Shown here piece by piece: positions 13,622-24,400 of a stretch of DNA of 26,876 nucleotides. Location of the stretch: positions 1 through 26,876 of the forward strand of contig DASPKA010000046.1 in assembly GCA_035628335.1 (NCBI GenBank), given 5' to 3'. The notes beneath the pieces were generated by a model that worked only from the letters and a program-made list of their open reading frames with translations, did no database searches and was not told the origin of the DNA. The first letter of the stretch is position 1, and each line of letters begins with the position of its first letter. This stretch comes from DASPKA01 sp035628335. GTDB taxonomy: Bacteria > Patescibacteriota > Doudnabacteria > UBA920. The translations under genes and the position numbers were made by a program.

Positions 13622-14374
13622 TCAGTTGGATTTTTCCATCATCATAGTTTCTGCCATGGTGGCAACAACAGCTACGTCTAGTGTGAACGTGTCCTTAATG
13701 AAAGCGTCCTTGAGCTTGCTGGAGCCAAAATTTACTCCCCACTTAGTTCGGTCAAGTTCTAGTTTTGCCGTGAGCTTCGCGCCGTCCTCCATGTACTGAA
13801 CATACCCAGAAAACTCGACAGGGGCTTTAACTCCCTTTATTTCCATTTCGCCGGTGAACTTGTAATAGTGCTTGCCGCCTTCTTCCCGTTCATGAGTGGC
13901 AGAAAGCACGATTAGTTTTGCGGTGGGGAATTTAGCCGCGTCAAAGAAGTCCGCGCTCTTTAAATGCTGAGACAGCTGGTCTTGTCCGTCGCCCTTGCCG
14001 GTGGTAAGTGCGGTTATAGAGTTAACATCCGCCACTGCTTCAGCAGATTTAATCTTCCCATTTTCAAACAATACCGTTCCCGAGAGAAACTTAATGCTGC
14101 CGGTGTCTACCCATGTGGCTATGGCGGACTTTGAGCCAGTCCAAGCCGCAGTACTCTTGTCTACAGAGAGTGGTGCTGTTCCGGAAAAAGTTTTCCATTT
14201 ACTTTCCATTCCCATTACATCCTTGGGCATTGCATGGTTAGTCATTTCATCTTGCGCTGTTATGGACTTAACCACATCCTCAGATTTGTTGCGAGACGCT
14301 GTGCTTGAGTATAACACTAAGGCTAAAAGTATTAATACTACTACCCCTGCTCCGATCATAATTTTTTTATCCAT
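13622..14374 (-). CDS. membrane-anchored YceI-like domain protein, 250 aa
   Basis: An N-terminal anchor (about residues 5-24, IMIGAGVVVLILLALVLY) and a polar linker of about 40 residues lead into a YceI-type lipocalin-like beta barrel (about 68-240). The family pattern is clear: VDKSTAAWTGSKSA, then LKSADFFDAAKFPTAKL, then a KGVKAPVEFSG strand, DRTKWGVNFGSSKL and a final IKDTFTLDVAVVA strand. YceI proteins usually bind long isoprenoid or other hydrophobic ligands at the outer face of the membrane; here the barrel would be tethered. It ends in Met-rich MAETMMMEKSN. No Shine-Dalgarno is seen; a promoter lies at 14402-14430. It is divergent from the four-helix-bundle gene. Confidence 0.85.
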   Translation of the reverse strand: MDKKIMIGAGVVVLILLALVLYSSTASRNKSEDVVKSITAQDEMTNHAMPKDVMGMESKWKTFSGTAPLSVDKSTAAWTGSKSAIATWVDTGSIKFLSGTVLFENGKIKSAEAVADVNSITALTTGKGDGQDQLSQHLKSADFFDAAKFPTAKLIVLSATHEREEGGKHYYKFTGEMEIKGVKAPVEFSGYVQYMEDGAKLTAKLELDRTKWGVNFGSSKLKDAFIKDTFTLDVAVVATMAETMMMEKSN

Positions 14375-14390
14375 ATGTTTTTATTAATCG

Positions 14391-14430
14391 TTACTACCTT
14401 AACTATAACTCACTGTAGTAATGATGTAAA
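14391..14430 (-). promoter_or_regulatory. promoter of the YceI-like gene with an overlapping inverted repeat
   Basis: Minus strand TTTACA (14425-14430), 17-bp spacer, TATAGT (14402-14407). TTACTAC (14391-14397) and GTAGTAA (14415-14421) form an inverted repeat bracketing the -10. It may be an operator or a leader hairpin. Confidence 0.5.
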
Positions 14431-14532
14431 GTCAATTTTACATTTTTAAACACTGTCCTGTTGTTACAGCTAATTCACTTCAAACATATTAAACCCACCT
14501 GTAAGAAGGTATGGTCTTATAGTATGAGGATT

Positions 14533-14562
14533 TTGACTTTTGGGATTATACTCTTGTATAAT
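14533..14562 (+). promoter_or_regulatory. near-consensus promoter giving an almost leaderless mRNA
   Basis: TTGACT (14533-14538), 18-bp spacer, TATAAT (14557-14562). Only 9 nt separate the -10 from ATG 14572, so the mRNA should start within about 3 nt of the start codon. This decides the start of the next gene. Confidence 0.7.
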
Positions 14563-14571
14563 CTGGAAACT

Positions 14572-15288
14572 ATGAGTAACACCTTTTTATCAAAAACCGG
14601 GAACTACCAAAATTTAAAGTCCTTTCAAAACGCAACACTTATTTTTGACTTAACAGTTGACTTTACCCAACTCTACATTCCCTCTTCTTCAAGAACTGTT
14701 GATCAAATGGTACAGGCAGCTCGCAGTGGGAGACAAAACATCGCGGAAGGAAGCAAAACCAGCAGCACTTCTAAAATGACCGAGCTGAAGCTGGTGAACG
14801 TGGCGCGTGCAAGCTTAGAAGAACTATTGCTCGACTATGAGGATTTTCTAAGACAGAAGGGTCTACAAAAGTGGGGAAAGGCAGATCCAAGAGCGCTGCA
14901 GCTGAGAAAATTGGCATATGATCCACGAGCGAAGGAAAGAAAACAAATAAGGCAAAATAAGACTTATCGGACCCATGAATCTTATACGTCATATAGATCC
15001 TATTGGGATTATTTGGTCCATCCTGAAACAGCCGGAAATTGCCTGGTAACACTTATCAACCAAACTAACTATTTACTTGACCAGCAGGTTAAAGTTCTGG
15101 AAAGCGGACTTGTGAAGCATGGGGAAGCAACAGAACGACTCAAATGGGCACGTAATGAGTTTTTGAAAGAGAAACTGTTGCCCAAGAAAACCCCATGGGA
15201 TTTAGAAATGCAATCATGGATAGCACGTAGGTATGAAGCTGGTTCACGAGGCGAAACATTTACGGAGAAGCCACCGGATTTTTACTAA
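14572..15288 (+). CDS. four-helix-bundle protein (23S rRNA intervening-sequence family, suffix-domain type), 238 aa
   Basis: I start at ATG 14572 (MSNTFLSKTGNYQNL) because the promoter at 14533-14562 leaves no room for the longer frame from 14461. The helical core (SSSRTVDQMVQAARSGRQNI, AEGSKTSS, then LKLVNVARASLEELLLDYED) is the typical S23/IVS four-helix bundle with R-x-G-x-x-x-I-A-E-G. The downstream part (LEVLE-like QVKVLESGLVKHGEATERL, then KKTPWDLEMQSWIARR) matches the 'four helix bundle suffix' type common in Patescibacteria. Between them is a low-complexity insert KTYRTHESYTSYRSYWDY in which Tyr or His recurs every third residue. It is encoded by a 9-nt DNA micro-repeat also present in intergenic DNA nearby. 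The cellular role of the family is unknown. Confidence 0.85.
   Translation: MSNTFLSKTGNYQNLKSFQNATLIFDLTVDFTQLYIPSSSRTVDQMVQAARSGRQNIAEGSKTSSTSKMTELKLVNVARASLEELLLDYEDFLRQKGLQKWGKADPRALQLRKLAYDPRAKERKQIRQNKTYRTHESYTSYRSYWDYLVHPETAGNCLVTLINQTNYLLDQQVKVLESGLVKHGEATERLKWARNEFLKEKLLPKKTPWDLEMQSWIARRYEAGSRGETFTEKPPDFY
14959..15018 (+). repeat. 9-nt micro-repeat tract inside the four-helix-bundle coding sequence
   Basis: From AAGACTTATCGGACC on, the tract parses into 9-nt units (TATCGGACC, CATGAATCT, TATACGTCA, TATAGATCC, TATTGGGAT). These are relatives of the intergenic units at 12152-12217. Nine bases are three codons, so the tract reads as (x-[TS]-Y)n without breaking the frame. Confidence 0.7.
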
Positions 15289-15333
15289 AATCTTGGGAAT
15301 GGTTGATGGGGCAAAAATGGCTTAATGATATGG

Positions 15334-15388
15334 TTTATAGGTCTAGATAGGACGTATAGGTCTTAAACCTATCATATAGAACTTATGG
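15334..15388. repeat. degenerate 9-nt micro-repeat tract in an intergenic gap
   Basis: Units TATAGGTCT, AGATAGGACG, TATAGGTCT, TAAACCTAT and TATAGAACT are related to the tracts at 12152 and 14959. ATAGGT...ACCTAT can form a short hairpin. The gap 15289-15478 otherwise holds only the terminator at 15443-15474. Confidence 0.6.
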
Positions 15389-15442
15389 TTATTATGGCGT
15401 TGATCTTGTAGAACAAGGCCTATTAGCGTCGGCATTATGAGA

Positions 15443-15474
15443 AAAGGTGCTCTTCGTGAACGAAGAGCACCTTT
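15443..15474 (-). terminator. terminator of the giant S74 gene
   Basis: AAAGGTGCTCTTCGT (15443-15457) is fully complementary to ACGAAGAGCACCTTT (15460-15474). It lies 4 nt beyond the stop, with minus-strand TTTT following. Confidence 0.85.
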
Positions 15475-15478
15475 GTTG

Positions 15479-18400
15479 TTATTCTGCGAGAGCTTCGGTG
15501 AGGGATTCTGCTGGTTTTGATTCTTGAAGTTCGCTTTGAGTTTTCGTTTCTGAAGTTGTGGTTTCAGTTGCAGGCTGTGTCTCGGACGTTTGAGTTTCTG
15601 TTGCCTGACTAGACTCTTGGGTTGACTCTGTTTGTGTGGGGCCAAGCTCAGTAGCGGGTTGCTCAGCAACAGGAGTTGTAGTGGTAGCAGCAGGGGGTGG
15701 GCCTACTTGATATTCTGGATTTGCGATTGGGTCTGCTTTTTCATTATGCCCTTCCTGTGAGAGATCTACCCCTGCCTTACCTAGTGCTATCCAAGCAAAG
15801 GTCAAGTCTTTGTCTTGCACTGGGTCTACCTCTATAGTAAAGCCTTCTTTACTGACTTCTGTCACTGCGTACTTCACGTTGAGCTTATGTGCATCTTTAC
15901 CATAAAGCGTTGCAGACACAGTTGGTACTGACTTGTAGGCTTTACTGAAGACTACTTTGGCAGTGGTTGTACCTGCACTCAAAGTGACGGAACCTGCGAT
16001 GTCCGCTGAGGCATATAATTGACCCGTAATTTCAACGTCAGTTAGCACAGTCACGCCGCCGGTGGTAGCAAGGGTGTTCAGCACACCTTGCACTGCTGGC
16101 GAGGTTGCGCCCTGCCCTTTGGCCAGCTCTGCAATGGCTTGTTCTAAGGTCTTGATCTTGCCTTCCGCTGCAGTCAAGCGTTCATCAAGCTTAGCAAGAT
16201 GGGTTGCTAGAGTTTCTTCATTGCCTAGCAGAACCTCCAGGCCTGCCAACTTTGGTGCTGCTTTTTCTATAGCAGTTTGGATATCAACAATCTGTTTTTG
16301 TTGTTCTTTGACCGCATTGACTAAGGCAGCGAGCAGTGGTCTGTCCTGCAAGGTTAAGTATCCACGGGAATCTGTGCCAACTGCTTCTGGGATTGCGGAT
16401 TGCACGTTTTGGGCAGAGAAACCGCTGTATGCACCAGTCGTATCCATACCTGACAACTCATTCCATTGGTAATTGATCGGTTCAAGCTTAAGGATTTCTG
16501 CTAAACCTTTGGTATAAGTACCGGTAATATTCTTGAGGCGTTCGTCAGAAGAAGCTGTGATATTTCCGCTACCATCCGTAACCAGGGAACCAGCGCCGTA
16601 GTTGTTAAAGCGGATAGATGCAGATCCAGTTGCGGAACCAACCGTGATACGGTCTTGTCCGTTAACATACAACCGCAGACTCCCATCAGACGCACTGTTA
16701 TAGAGTGCTGCAAACTGAGTTAGTCCGCCTGAACTCTTAGTCATAAGGTTCAGTTCCGCGTTTGTTGCTGAGTCAGCTCTGATGATTCCCCGAGGATTGT
16801 TGGTGCCGACCAGCAGCAAACCGCCGCCGCCACTGGTTGCGGTTATGGTCAACGCCTGGGCAGGTGATGTAGTACCTATACCAACATTACCATTACTCGC
16901 AATCGCTAACCTTGTTCCCACGCTATCCTGGTGGATTACTACACCACTTGGCGGACAATTAGCATCTCCACTTGAATCACAGGCGCTGAAGCGCCACGGG
17001 TTTGCAACACCATTCGCCTGTGTGATGACGCTGTTGCTCCACATCGCCCCAGATGCCAGGATGTTTCCAACTACTTGCAACGGGTATGCTGGTGTCGTCG
17101 TCCCAATACCGACGTTACCGCTGGTGTCGATGCGCATGCGTTCTGTGGATGCGTTGGTAAAGAAGCCGATTGGGGCGTTGGCGTTATTTATGAGATTAAG
17201 TGAGTTTGGTCCAGCGAAGCTCGTGGTAACACTGTTGTTGTAAAGCAAGGTACCGGTTTGAGATTCGCTATGCAACTGGAGCATAGCAGCTGCATTTAGA
17301 CTACTGCTGTTGTTCGTGATAACCGCCCCCATGGCATTAGTCGCAGACCCAAGCACATGCAAGTTAGATGATGGATTTGAGGAGCCTATGCCGACATTGC
17401 CATTTGCAGCCAGATAGAGATGTAAATTATTTACACCAATGCCACCTTGAATACCAAGCTTCGCGTTTGGCGTAGTGGTGCCAATGCCAACATTACCACT
17501 TCCCAGAACCTGGAACATATCACCAGTAATATTGTCTGAGATATTAAAGAGTGAAAGATTGGAGGTTGGGGTACTAGAACCAATCGAGAACAAACCGCCT
17601 GGGGTAGCCGTACCAACACCCACATTGCCCAGGGAAGTAATGCGCATGCGTTCGCTGACTCCGTTGGAGGAATTTGCTCCTTTAGTCATAAGAACTAAGT
17701 CACCATAATTTGAGGCAGGGGTGGTAAATACAGTACTAATGCGAGCTGCATCACTTCCATTGGAACCACCGCTCGTGGTCGTAATGAAGCCGATGCTCGC
17801 GTAGCTGTTTACTATACCTGAAGTATTCACAATATGAAGAAGAGAGGCCTGTGAGTTACCGGCAATGTTGGTACTAGTGTCGGTACCAGCCAAAAGCAAC
17901 GCAGGGCGGGCTCCATTTGAAGCAAGGATGTTGTTGCCAATGATAGATAGGTTCGCAGTCGGTGCGTTCGTACCCATACCGACATTGCCGCTAGCGGTAA
18001 CTGTCATATACGGACTTGTTCCTGTACTTCCACCCTTGATAGTAAACAGATTACCTGAAGTGCCAGTACCAATAACAGAAAGGATACCGTTGGTAGAGTT
18101 CAAAGCGTTGGAACTTGAAGAGAGTTGTAAGACTCCGCCTGTGGTCAAACTGTTGCCTTGCAAGGTCAGAGCTGTACCCGTAGTAGCCGTCCCCCAAAGC
18201 CAAGTCTGAGACTTGTCGCCGTTATCCAAGGAGTTTGGTGTACTTGCGCCACTGAGTAATCCGAAGTCAAAACTAGTTGCATAGGTAGAACCAAGTTGGG
18301 TTACCATTAGGTAGCCAGCTACCACATCAATAGTACCTCCAGAAACTGACACTGTTTGTAGTTTTATATTCGTATCAACCGTTGGAGTGTATACGAAGGT

Positions 18401-21400
18401 AGTAATAGGCGAAACACGCTGCAAGCTGGCTTCCGGATTGGTACCTCCAGTACCATAACTGGAGTTAGTATATGCGTTAGCATTTGTCTGGTTAGGCAAA
18501 GTTACATTATTTAAGTCTACAATCTCAATAGTCACATCATCAGCTGTCCCATTATCTTCACCGGCAAAATCAAATCCTGCTTCAAGGCGGTAGGTTTTAC
18601 CTGCTTTCAAAGTCACGTAACTTGTCGGACTGAGTGAGTAGTTCATATTGCCTGCCACTTTAGTCTGGAAGGTGACATCAGTGTTATTGGCAATATTAGC
18701 CTGATTGGTAGATTTTCTCAGATAGATATAATCAGTAATTTGCCCAACGACTGGCGCGTAGCCGGCAACAACTTCAATAATTGTTTGTGGGTTTAGGTTT
18801 CTTGAACCAGACACAAAACCTATTGTACCCGAGGTGCTGGTTGTACGCGCGCGAAGTTCTACGGTGGAATCTACGGTCGGTGTATAGAGCGTAAAGAAGG
18901 AACTGGTTTCACCAACTGCAGAGTTTGAAGACTTACTTTGCAGTGTGCCCATATAAGCATTTGCGGTTACATCAAACCACTGGAAGTCATGGTCGCCGGT
19001 GTCGTAAGGTACCGTCACATACAGCTTATACGTCTTTCCAGCTTTCAGCATCCACTGTCTGTTCGTGGAATTAAAGGTAATATCTCCTCCAAACACCGCA
19101 TCCGTGGTGTCTATGTTTAGTCTTGTTTCATTAGCGGATACGACTTGCACGGCCGAAGCACGGTTGTAGATATACGACGGTGCTACATTATTGCTGGTAC
19201 CCACTAGATAACCATTGAAGTAAAGTGAGTTGTTGAGATTATACAGTGCGTTGGTGATATTAGCCGGTGCTTCTGTGCCGCTCTCAATATAGACACCACC
19301 AGTATGACCTATGTTCAATGCATTCGGAGTAGCGGAAGTACCGAAGGATACCGCGTTATTATAAACCGCCATAGTCGTACTAGTACCCCCGAAGTTAGTG
19401 ACGCGGAATGACGCGTAGTCGGCAACAGAGGTGCCCACGCGAATGTCAAACGCCGCAGATGGGGATGCTGTACCAATGCCAATCTCTCCATCTACCCCCA
19501 CTACGAACTTTGGCGAGGCGGTACCTAGGTTGAAGTTCACGAAGTTACCAGAAGTGGAGGTGCCGGTGTAAGAGATGCCCAGGATACCGGAACTCGAGTT
19601 CAAATTACCGGAAGAGGAAGAAAGTTGTAGGAGACTACCGGTGCTTAAGGCGTTAGCCTGCAAAAGGAATCCGGTGCCAGTACCCAGCGTTGACCAGTTC
19701 CAAGTCTGTTGGAAGTTGAGGTTATCTATAGTCGCTGTGCCAGTTGCAGAGGAGAAGAAGTTGATGCCAGCGCCGGTGAAGGCAGTGGAGCCAACTTGCT
19801 GAACAATTAACCAACCAGCCTGAATGTCGCCGGTTGTACCGCTCACACCTGTGACTCGGACCTTCACTGTCGTGTCTACGGATGGGGTGTAGACTACAGC
19901 GGCGATAGGTTGATTGTTCCTCAATTTCACATCTGTAGATACACTATCAGTATTTCCTCTCGCTGCACCAGTCAGGATGGCGTTGTTGCTGTCTACCCAG
20001 TTAACTATAATTTGATCACCTGCAGTATCAGCATCAAACTCAACTGCTGCTTCCAATCTATACGTCATTCCAGCCTTAAGTACTATATTGGGCGAAGTAG
20101 GAGACATGTTACTTGCAGAAGTGGTAAAGTTCAAATCTTGAGTTGCAGCCACATTAGTAACTGCCGTAATATTGCCGTAAGTGTAGTCAACCATCTGGCC
20201 AAGCGTTGGGGCGTAGCCGGCAATGACTTCTATAATTGCGGAGACATTATCTGATTCATAGCTTGTCAGAGCATTTAGGAAGCGGAGTTCTACTCTCGTA
20301 TTTACGGTAGGAGTAAAGTAGGTGGTTGGTCCATCACCAGAAACATAATTTGAAGTATGAGAAGTAGCAACGAGATCTGCCACACTTCCTATTGCTGCGC
20401 CAGTATCAGTATTGTACCATTGGAAATTTGCCGAGGTAGAAGAGAACGTAACAGCGCTTAAGTAAGCTTGCAACTTATATGTCTTGCCTGCCTTCAAAGT
20501 AAATCTACCGACAGATGCCAGGTTATTTCCTGATTGATACGACGACGCCGTGTCTAAAGTAATGTCGTTTCCGAATTGAGCATTTACGGTATTAAACTTG
20601 AAGTGATCATTGGCTAATACGTTTGTTGAATTTGTAGCTCCGGAATACGTGGCTTGTATGTAGCTCGTGCTTGCGCTGTTAGAGGTCCCAAGTAGCATAC
20701 CGTTGAAGTAGAGGGAGTTGCCTATGTTATAGAGGGCGTTGGCAATATTTGATGGAGCTGAGGACGAACCTTCCAAGTAAATTCCACCAACCGTGCTTGG
20801 AGTATTACCTATGGTCAAGGCATTGTACACCGTGGAAGTACCAAAAGCCACGCCATTATTGTTGGCGAACATAGTCGTTGCAGTGCCGCCGAAGTTGGTG
20901 ATACGGAACGCAGCGTAGTTAGCTGTAGTTGTGCCTACTCGAATGTCGAATTGAGCGGAAGGAGAAGAGGTGCCTACACCAATTTCACCCGTTGTGTCTA
21001 CCACAAACTTTGGTGAGGCAGTACCCAAGTTAAAGTTCACGAAGTTACCAGATGTGGAGGTACCCGTGTAACTTATGCCAAGCAAACCGGAAGTTGAAGT
21101 TAGTGTGTTAGACGAAGAGGTAAGCTGCAAGATGGATCCAGTCGTAAGTGCGTTAGCCTGGAGCAAGAAAGCCTGCGTAGAAGTTGCCGTTGACCAGTTC
21201 CAAGCTTGCTGGTAGCTTAGGTTATCTATGGAAGCAGTACCGGTTGCGGATGAGAGCCAGTTAATGCCCTGGCCAGTGAAGGCAGTGGAGCCGATTTGTG
21301 TGATCTTTGCAAAGGAGGCTAAATTGTTAACTGATGCGGTACCGTTTGCTGCGGTAACTCGTAGCTTGACTAGAGTATTTACACTTGGAGTGTAAATAAC

Positions 21401-24400
21401 GGTGGCAGTAGGCTGGAGACTATTTGCACCGGTATTGGTTACTGGATCAACAGAGCCCACCTTTTGGTTTGGCAACGGTGTGTTGGTTGAGTCAACCCAC
21501 TGGTAAGAAATGTTGCCAGTAGTAGTGTTACTGTAACTATCCATCTTGAGGGAAGCAGTAAGCTCATAGGTCTTGCCAGCGGTCAAAGAGAAGGTTGTAG
21601 CTGAGCCACCATTGGAAATACTTCCCGAATAATTCTGCCAGGTAATATCAATGTTTGCACCTACGCCGGTTTGGTCGCTTGATTTAGTAGCAAAGACATA
21701 ATCCACCATCTGTCCAAGAGTTGGAGCGTAGCCGGCGATGACTTCCACACTAGCCCACGACTGTCCATACGAAGTGCTATTAGCTTCACAGGCGCCACTA
21801 CCAGATGATATACACCTTACTTCCACTCTTGTATCAGTGGTAGGAGTTATTACAGCTGACGCAGGTCCGCTTGATGAATAGCCTACGCTTCCAGCGCCAT
21901 AGTCATGCGCCATACTTGGTGCTCCTATGAGCGTATTTGTATCCGCATTGTACCAACCGTAGCCAACAAAGGTACTGCTAGCGCCGACAATAGATGATTG
22001 AAGTTTGTAGGTTTTACCGGCTTTTAGAGTGAACCTGCCTCTAGAAGCAGCATTTGTGGTTGTGGTGTACGCCGTGGTAAGGTCAAGGCTAATGTCATTT
22101 CCGTATTGAGATTCTATGCTTTGGAATTGATAGTGTCCCGACCCATTTGCCGGATTAGTTACCGAAGTAGCTTTGGCAAAAATATAACTGGTACTGGCAG
22201 AGTTGGAAGTGCCGAGCATCATGCCGTTGAAGTAGAGGGTGTTGCCGATGTTGTAGAGGGCATTGGTCATGTTAGACGGAGCAGAAGAAGATCCTTCCAG
22301 ATAGATGCCGCCAACTCTGTTACCTGTATTACCAATGGTCAAGGCGTTGTACACCGTAGAGGTACCAAAGGCTACTCCTTGCGTGTTTGCAAACATTTGT
22401 GATTGCGTACCTACACTGATTACTCCAGTATCTACAATGTTGATAAGGCTATTTGAAGACGCATCCTGGATCTTGAAGACGGAGTTTCCTACAGCGGATG
22501 AGGTACCAGTCACCTGGAACAGTGCTCCGGCAACGCTGTTGTTTATGGACACAGCACCGCTAGTGTCTATCATAAATCTTTGCTGGCCTGCGGTGAACAT
22601 GCGGATTCTGTCTTCATCAAACCCGTCGTAGTTTGTCGTAATATATGTATTGCTATTTACGCCGTCAGAGATAGAAGACATGAGCGCATTTGAAGTGCTT
22701 ACCGCTCCTGTGGTGGTTAGGAAGTTGTTTGTGAAAGGCTGTAGCGTGGTTGTATTTAACGCACGACCAGCCACATATGCCGTTGTTGATGTTGTCAACC
22801 CGCCTGTGGTGGGGTCTATATAATAGAGCTGTCCTGGGACGAGTCCGCTTAAGCCAGTTGCCTGTCCGGACAATATAGCTATAACTCCAGTGGAAGAAGT
22901 TCCAGCAGTGGTTAATGCAATACCCGCATAGTTAGCTTGGTCAACAGAAATACTGTTACCCATGCGAATATAGCGGGAAGTAAGGTCGTCGCTTACGCTC
23001 GAGTCATTATATACCAGCACATACTGTCCAGACTGCACATTTAATGTACCGGCTAAGCGTCTAGATGCGTACTGAGTATCAGTATTGGGAGTAGTTGCAG
23101 CGACAACAGTTGAAGTACCGAGCAGCGGCGCAGTATTAGTGGCGTCTACTGAATAGAGCTTTAATCCATTGCTGGCAATGGCTGTAGATTCCATGACCAC
23201 ACAGATATTGTTTAAAGAACATGCAATAGAAACACCATATTTAGCTGTTGTGGTATTTGAGTTAAGAGTCACATTACCCGTATTAGTTACCGTTGTCCCG
23301 CTTTGGGTAAATCTATATGCAAGCGTATTTTGAGTAGTTCCACCGTTATTTCCACCGATTACAAGCACTGCTACACCGGTATTTGACTTAGCTAATCTAA
23401 TTGATTTAATAGAATCCGTAGTTTCATTGGCAACTGTGGTGATATCAGTCGCACCGCTAAACGAAATGGTGGTTCCGGATAATGACACGCCGCGATACCT
23501 GACTGCAGTACTAGATGTAACTACGGAATAAGCAATGATCGCCCGGTCCGCATCAGTAGAGATAATGTCTGCCCAGGAACCACCATAACAGTTACAACTA
23601 TCTCCGGAAGCTGATACTTGAGTATAGTTATTATCATAGCTAAGCGTTGTTCCGGAAACAGCATAGGTTGCAAGACGGGTTTCGCCGCTGCCATTGGCAT
23701 TACCAAAGAATACCATGATTTTTGATGCATTAATCTGAGTGACATTGATTTGGTATGGAGTTCCGCTGGTATCACTATTAACATTGCGAAGAGAACCGAA
23801 GGAAGCAGTTAAACCACTAATTTGGCCCATGAAGACAACGCGATTGGTGTTTCCATTGTGAGCTCCTGCCAAAGCTATGATAAAGCGGTCAGTGTTGAAA
23901 GGTTTAAAATCTAAGATCGCGGCATAGGTGGTCGCTGAAACACCGGTATCTTGCGCGCTACCCCAAGTCACGGTACCACCAGAAAGGTTACCTACCCTAA
24001 CCTGGTAATTAGTCTTGGTCGTGTCTCGGAATAAAGCTACATAGGTTGTACTGTCTAATGCCAGGATCTGCTCTTGTACTACAGTACCAGTATCTCCTAT
24101 CACTGGACTGCCTACGGTGCTGAAAGAGGTACCAACACCGGAAAGCGTGGATACGATTTTTGAAACCGTGCCGCCTGCGTTTATCTTGACTAAATCGCCA
24201 GCGTTAATAGGTTCTGTATAGGTGTAGCTAGGATTAGAGGTACCACCACCACATGAACCAAACAGGAGCGCTGCCGCACCGCTGGTTTGCAAACACTGTC
24301 CTGCTGTACCATCCGCATTGGGCAGAGTCCAGACGGTACTTGTACCTATTGAGTCTGGAGCTTTAAAGCCTACGGTATTGGAGCCATTACCATTGAGTTC

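Noticed and set aside
14461..14571. N-terminal extension of the four-helix-bundle frame from TTG 14461
   Set aside because: It covers the promoter at 14533-14562 and is unlike the family; the conserved protein starts at 14572.
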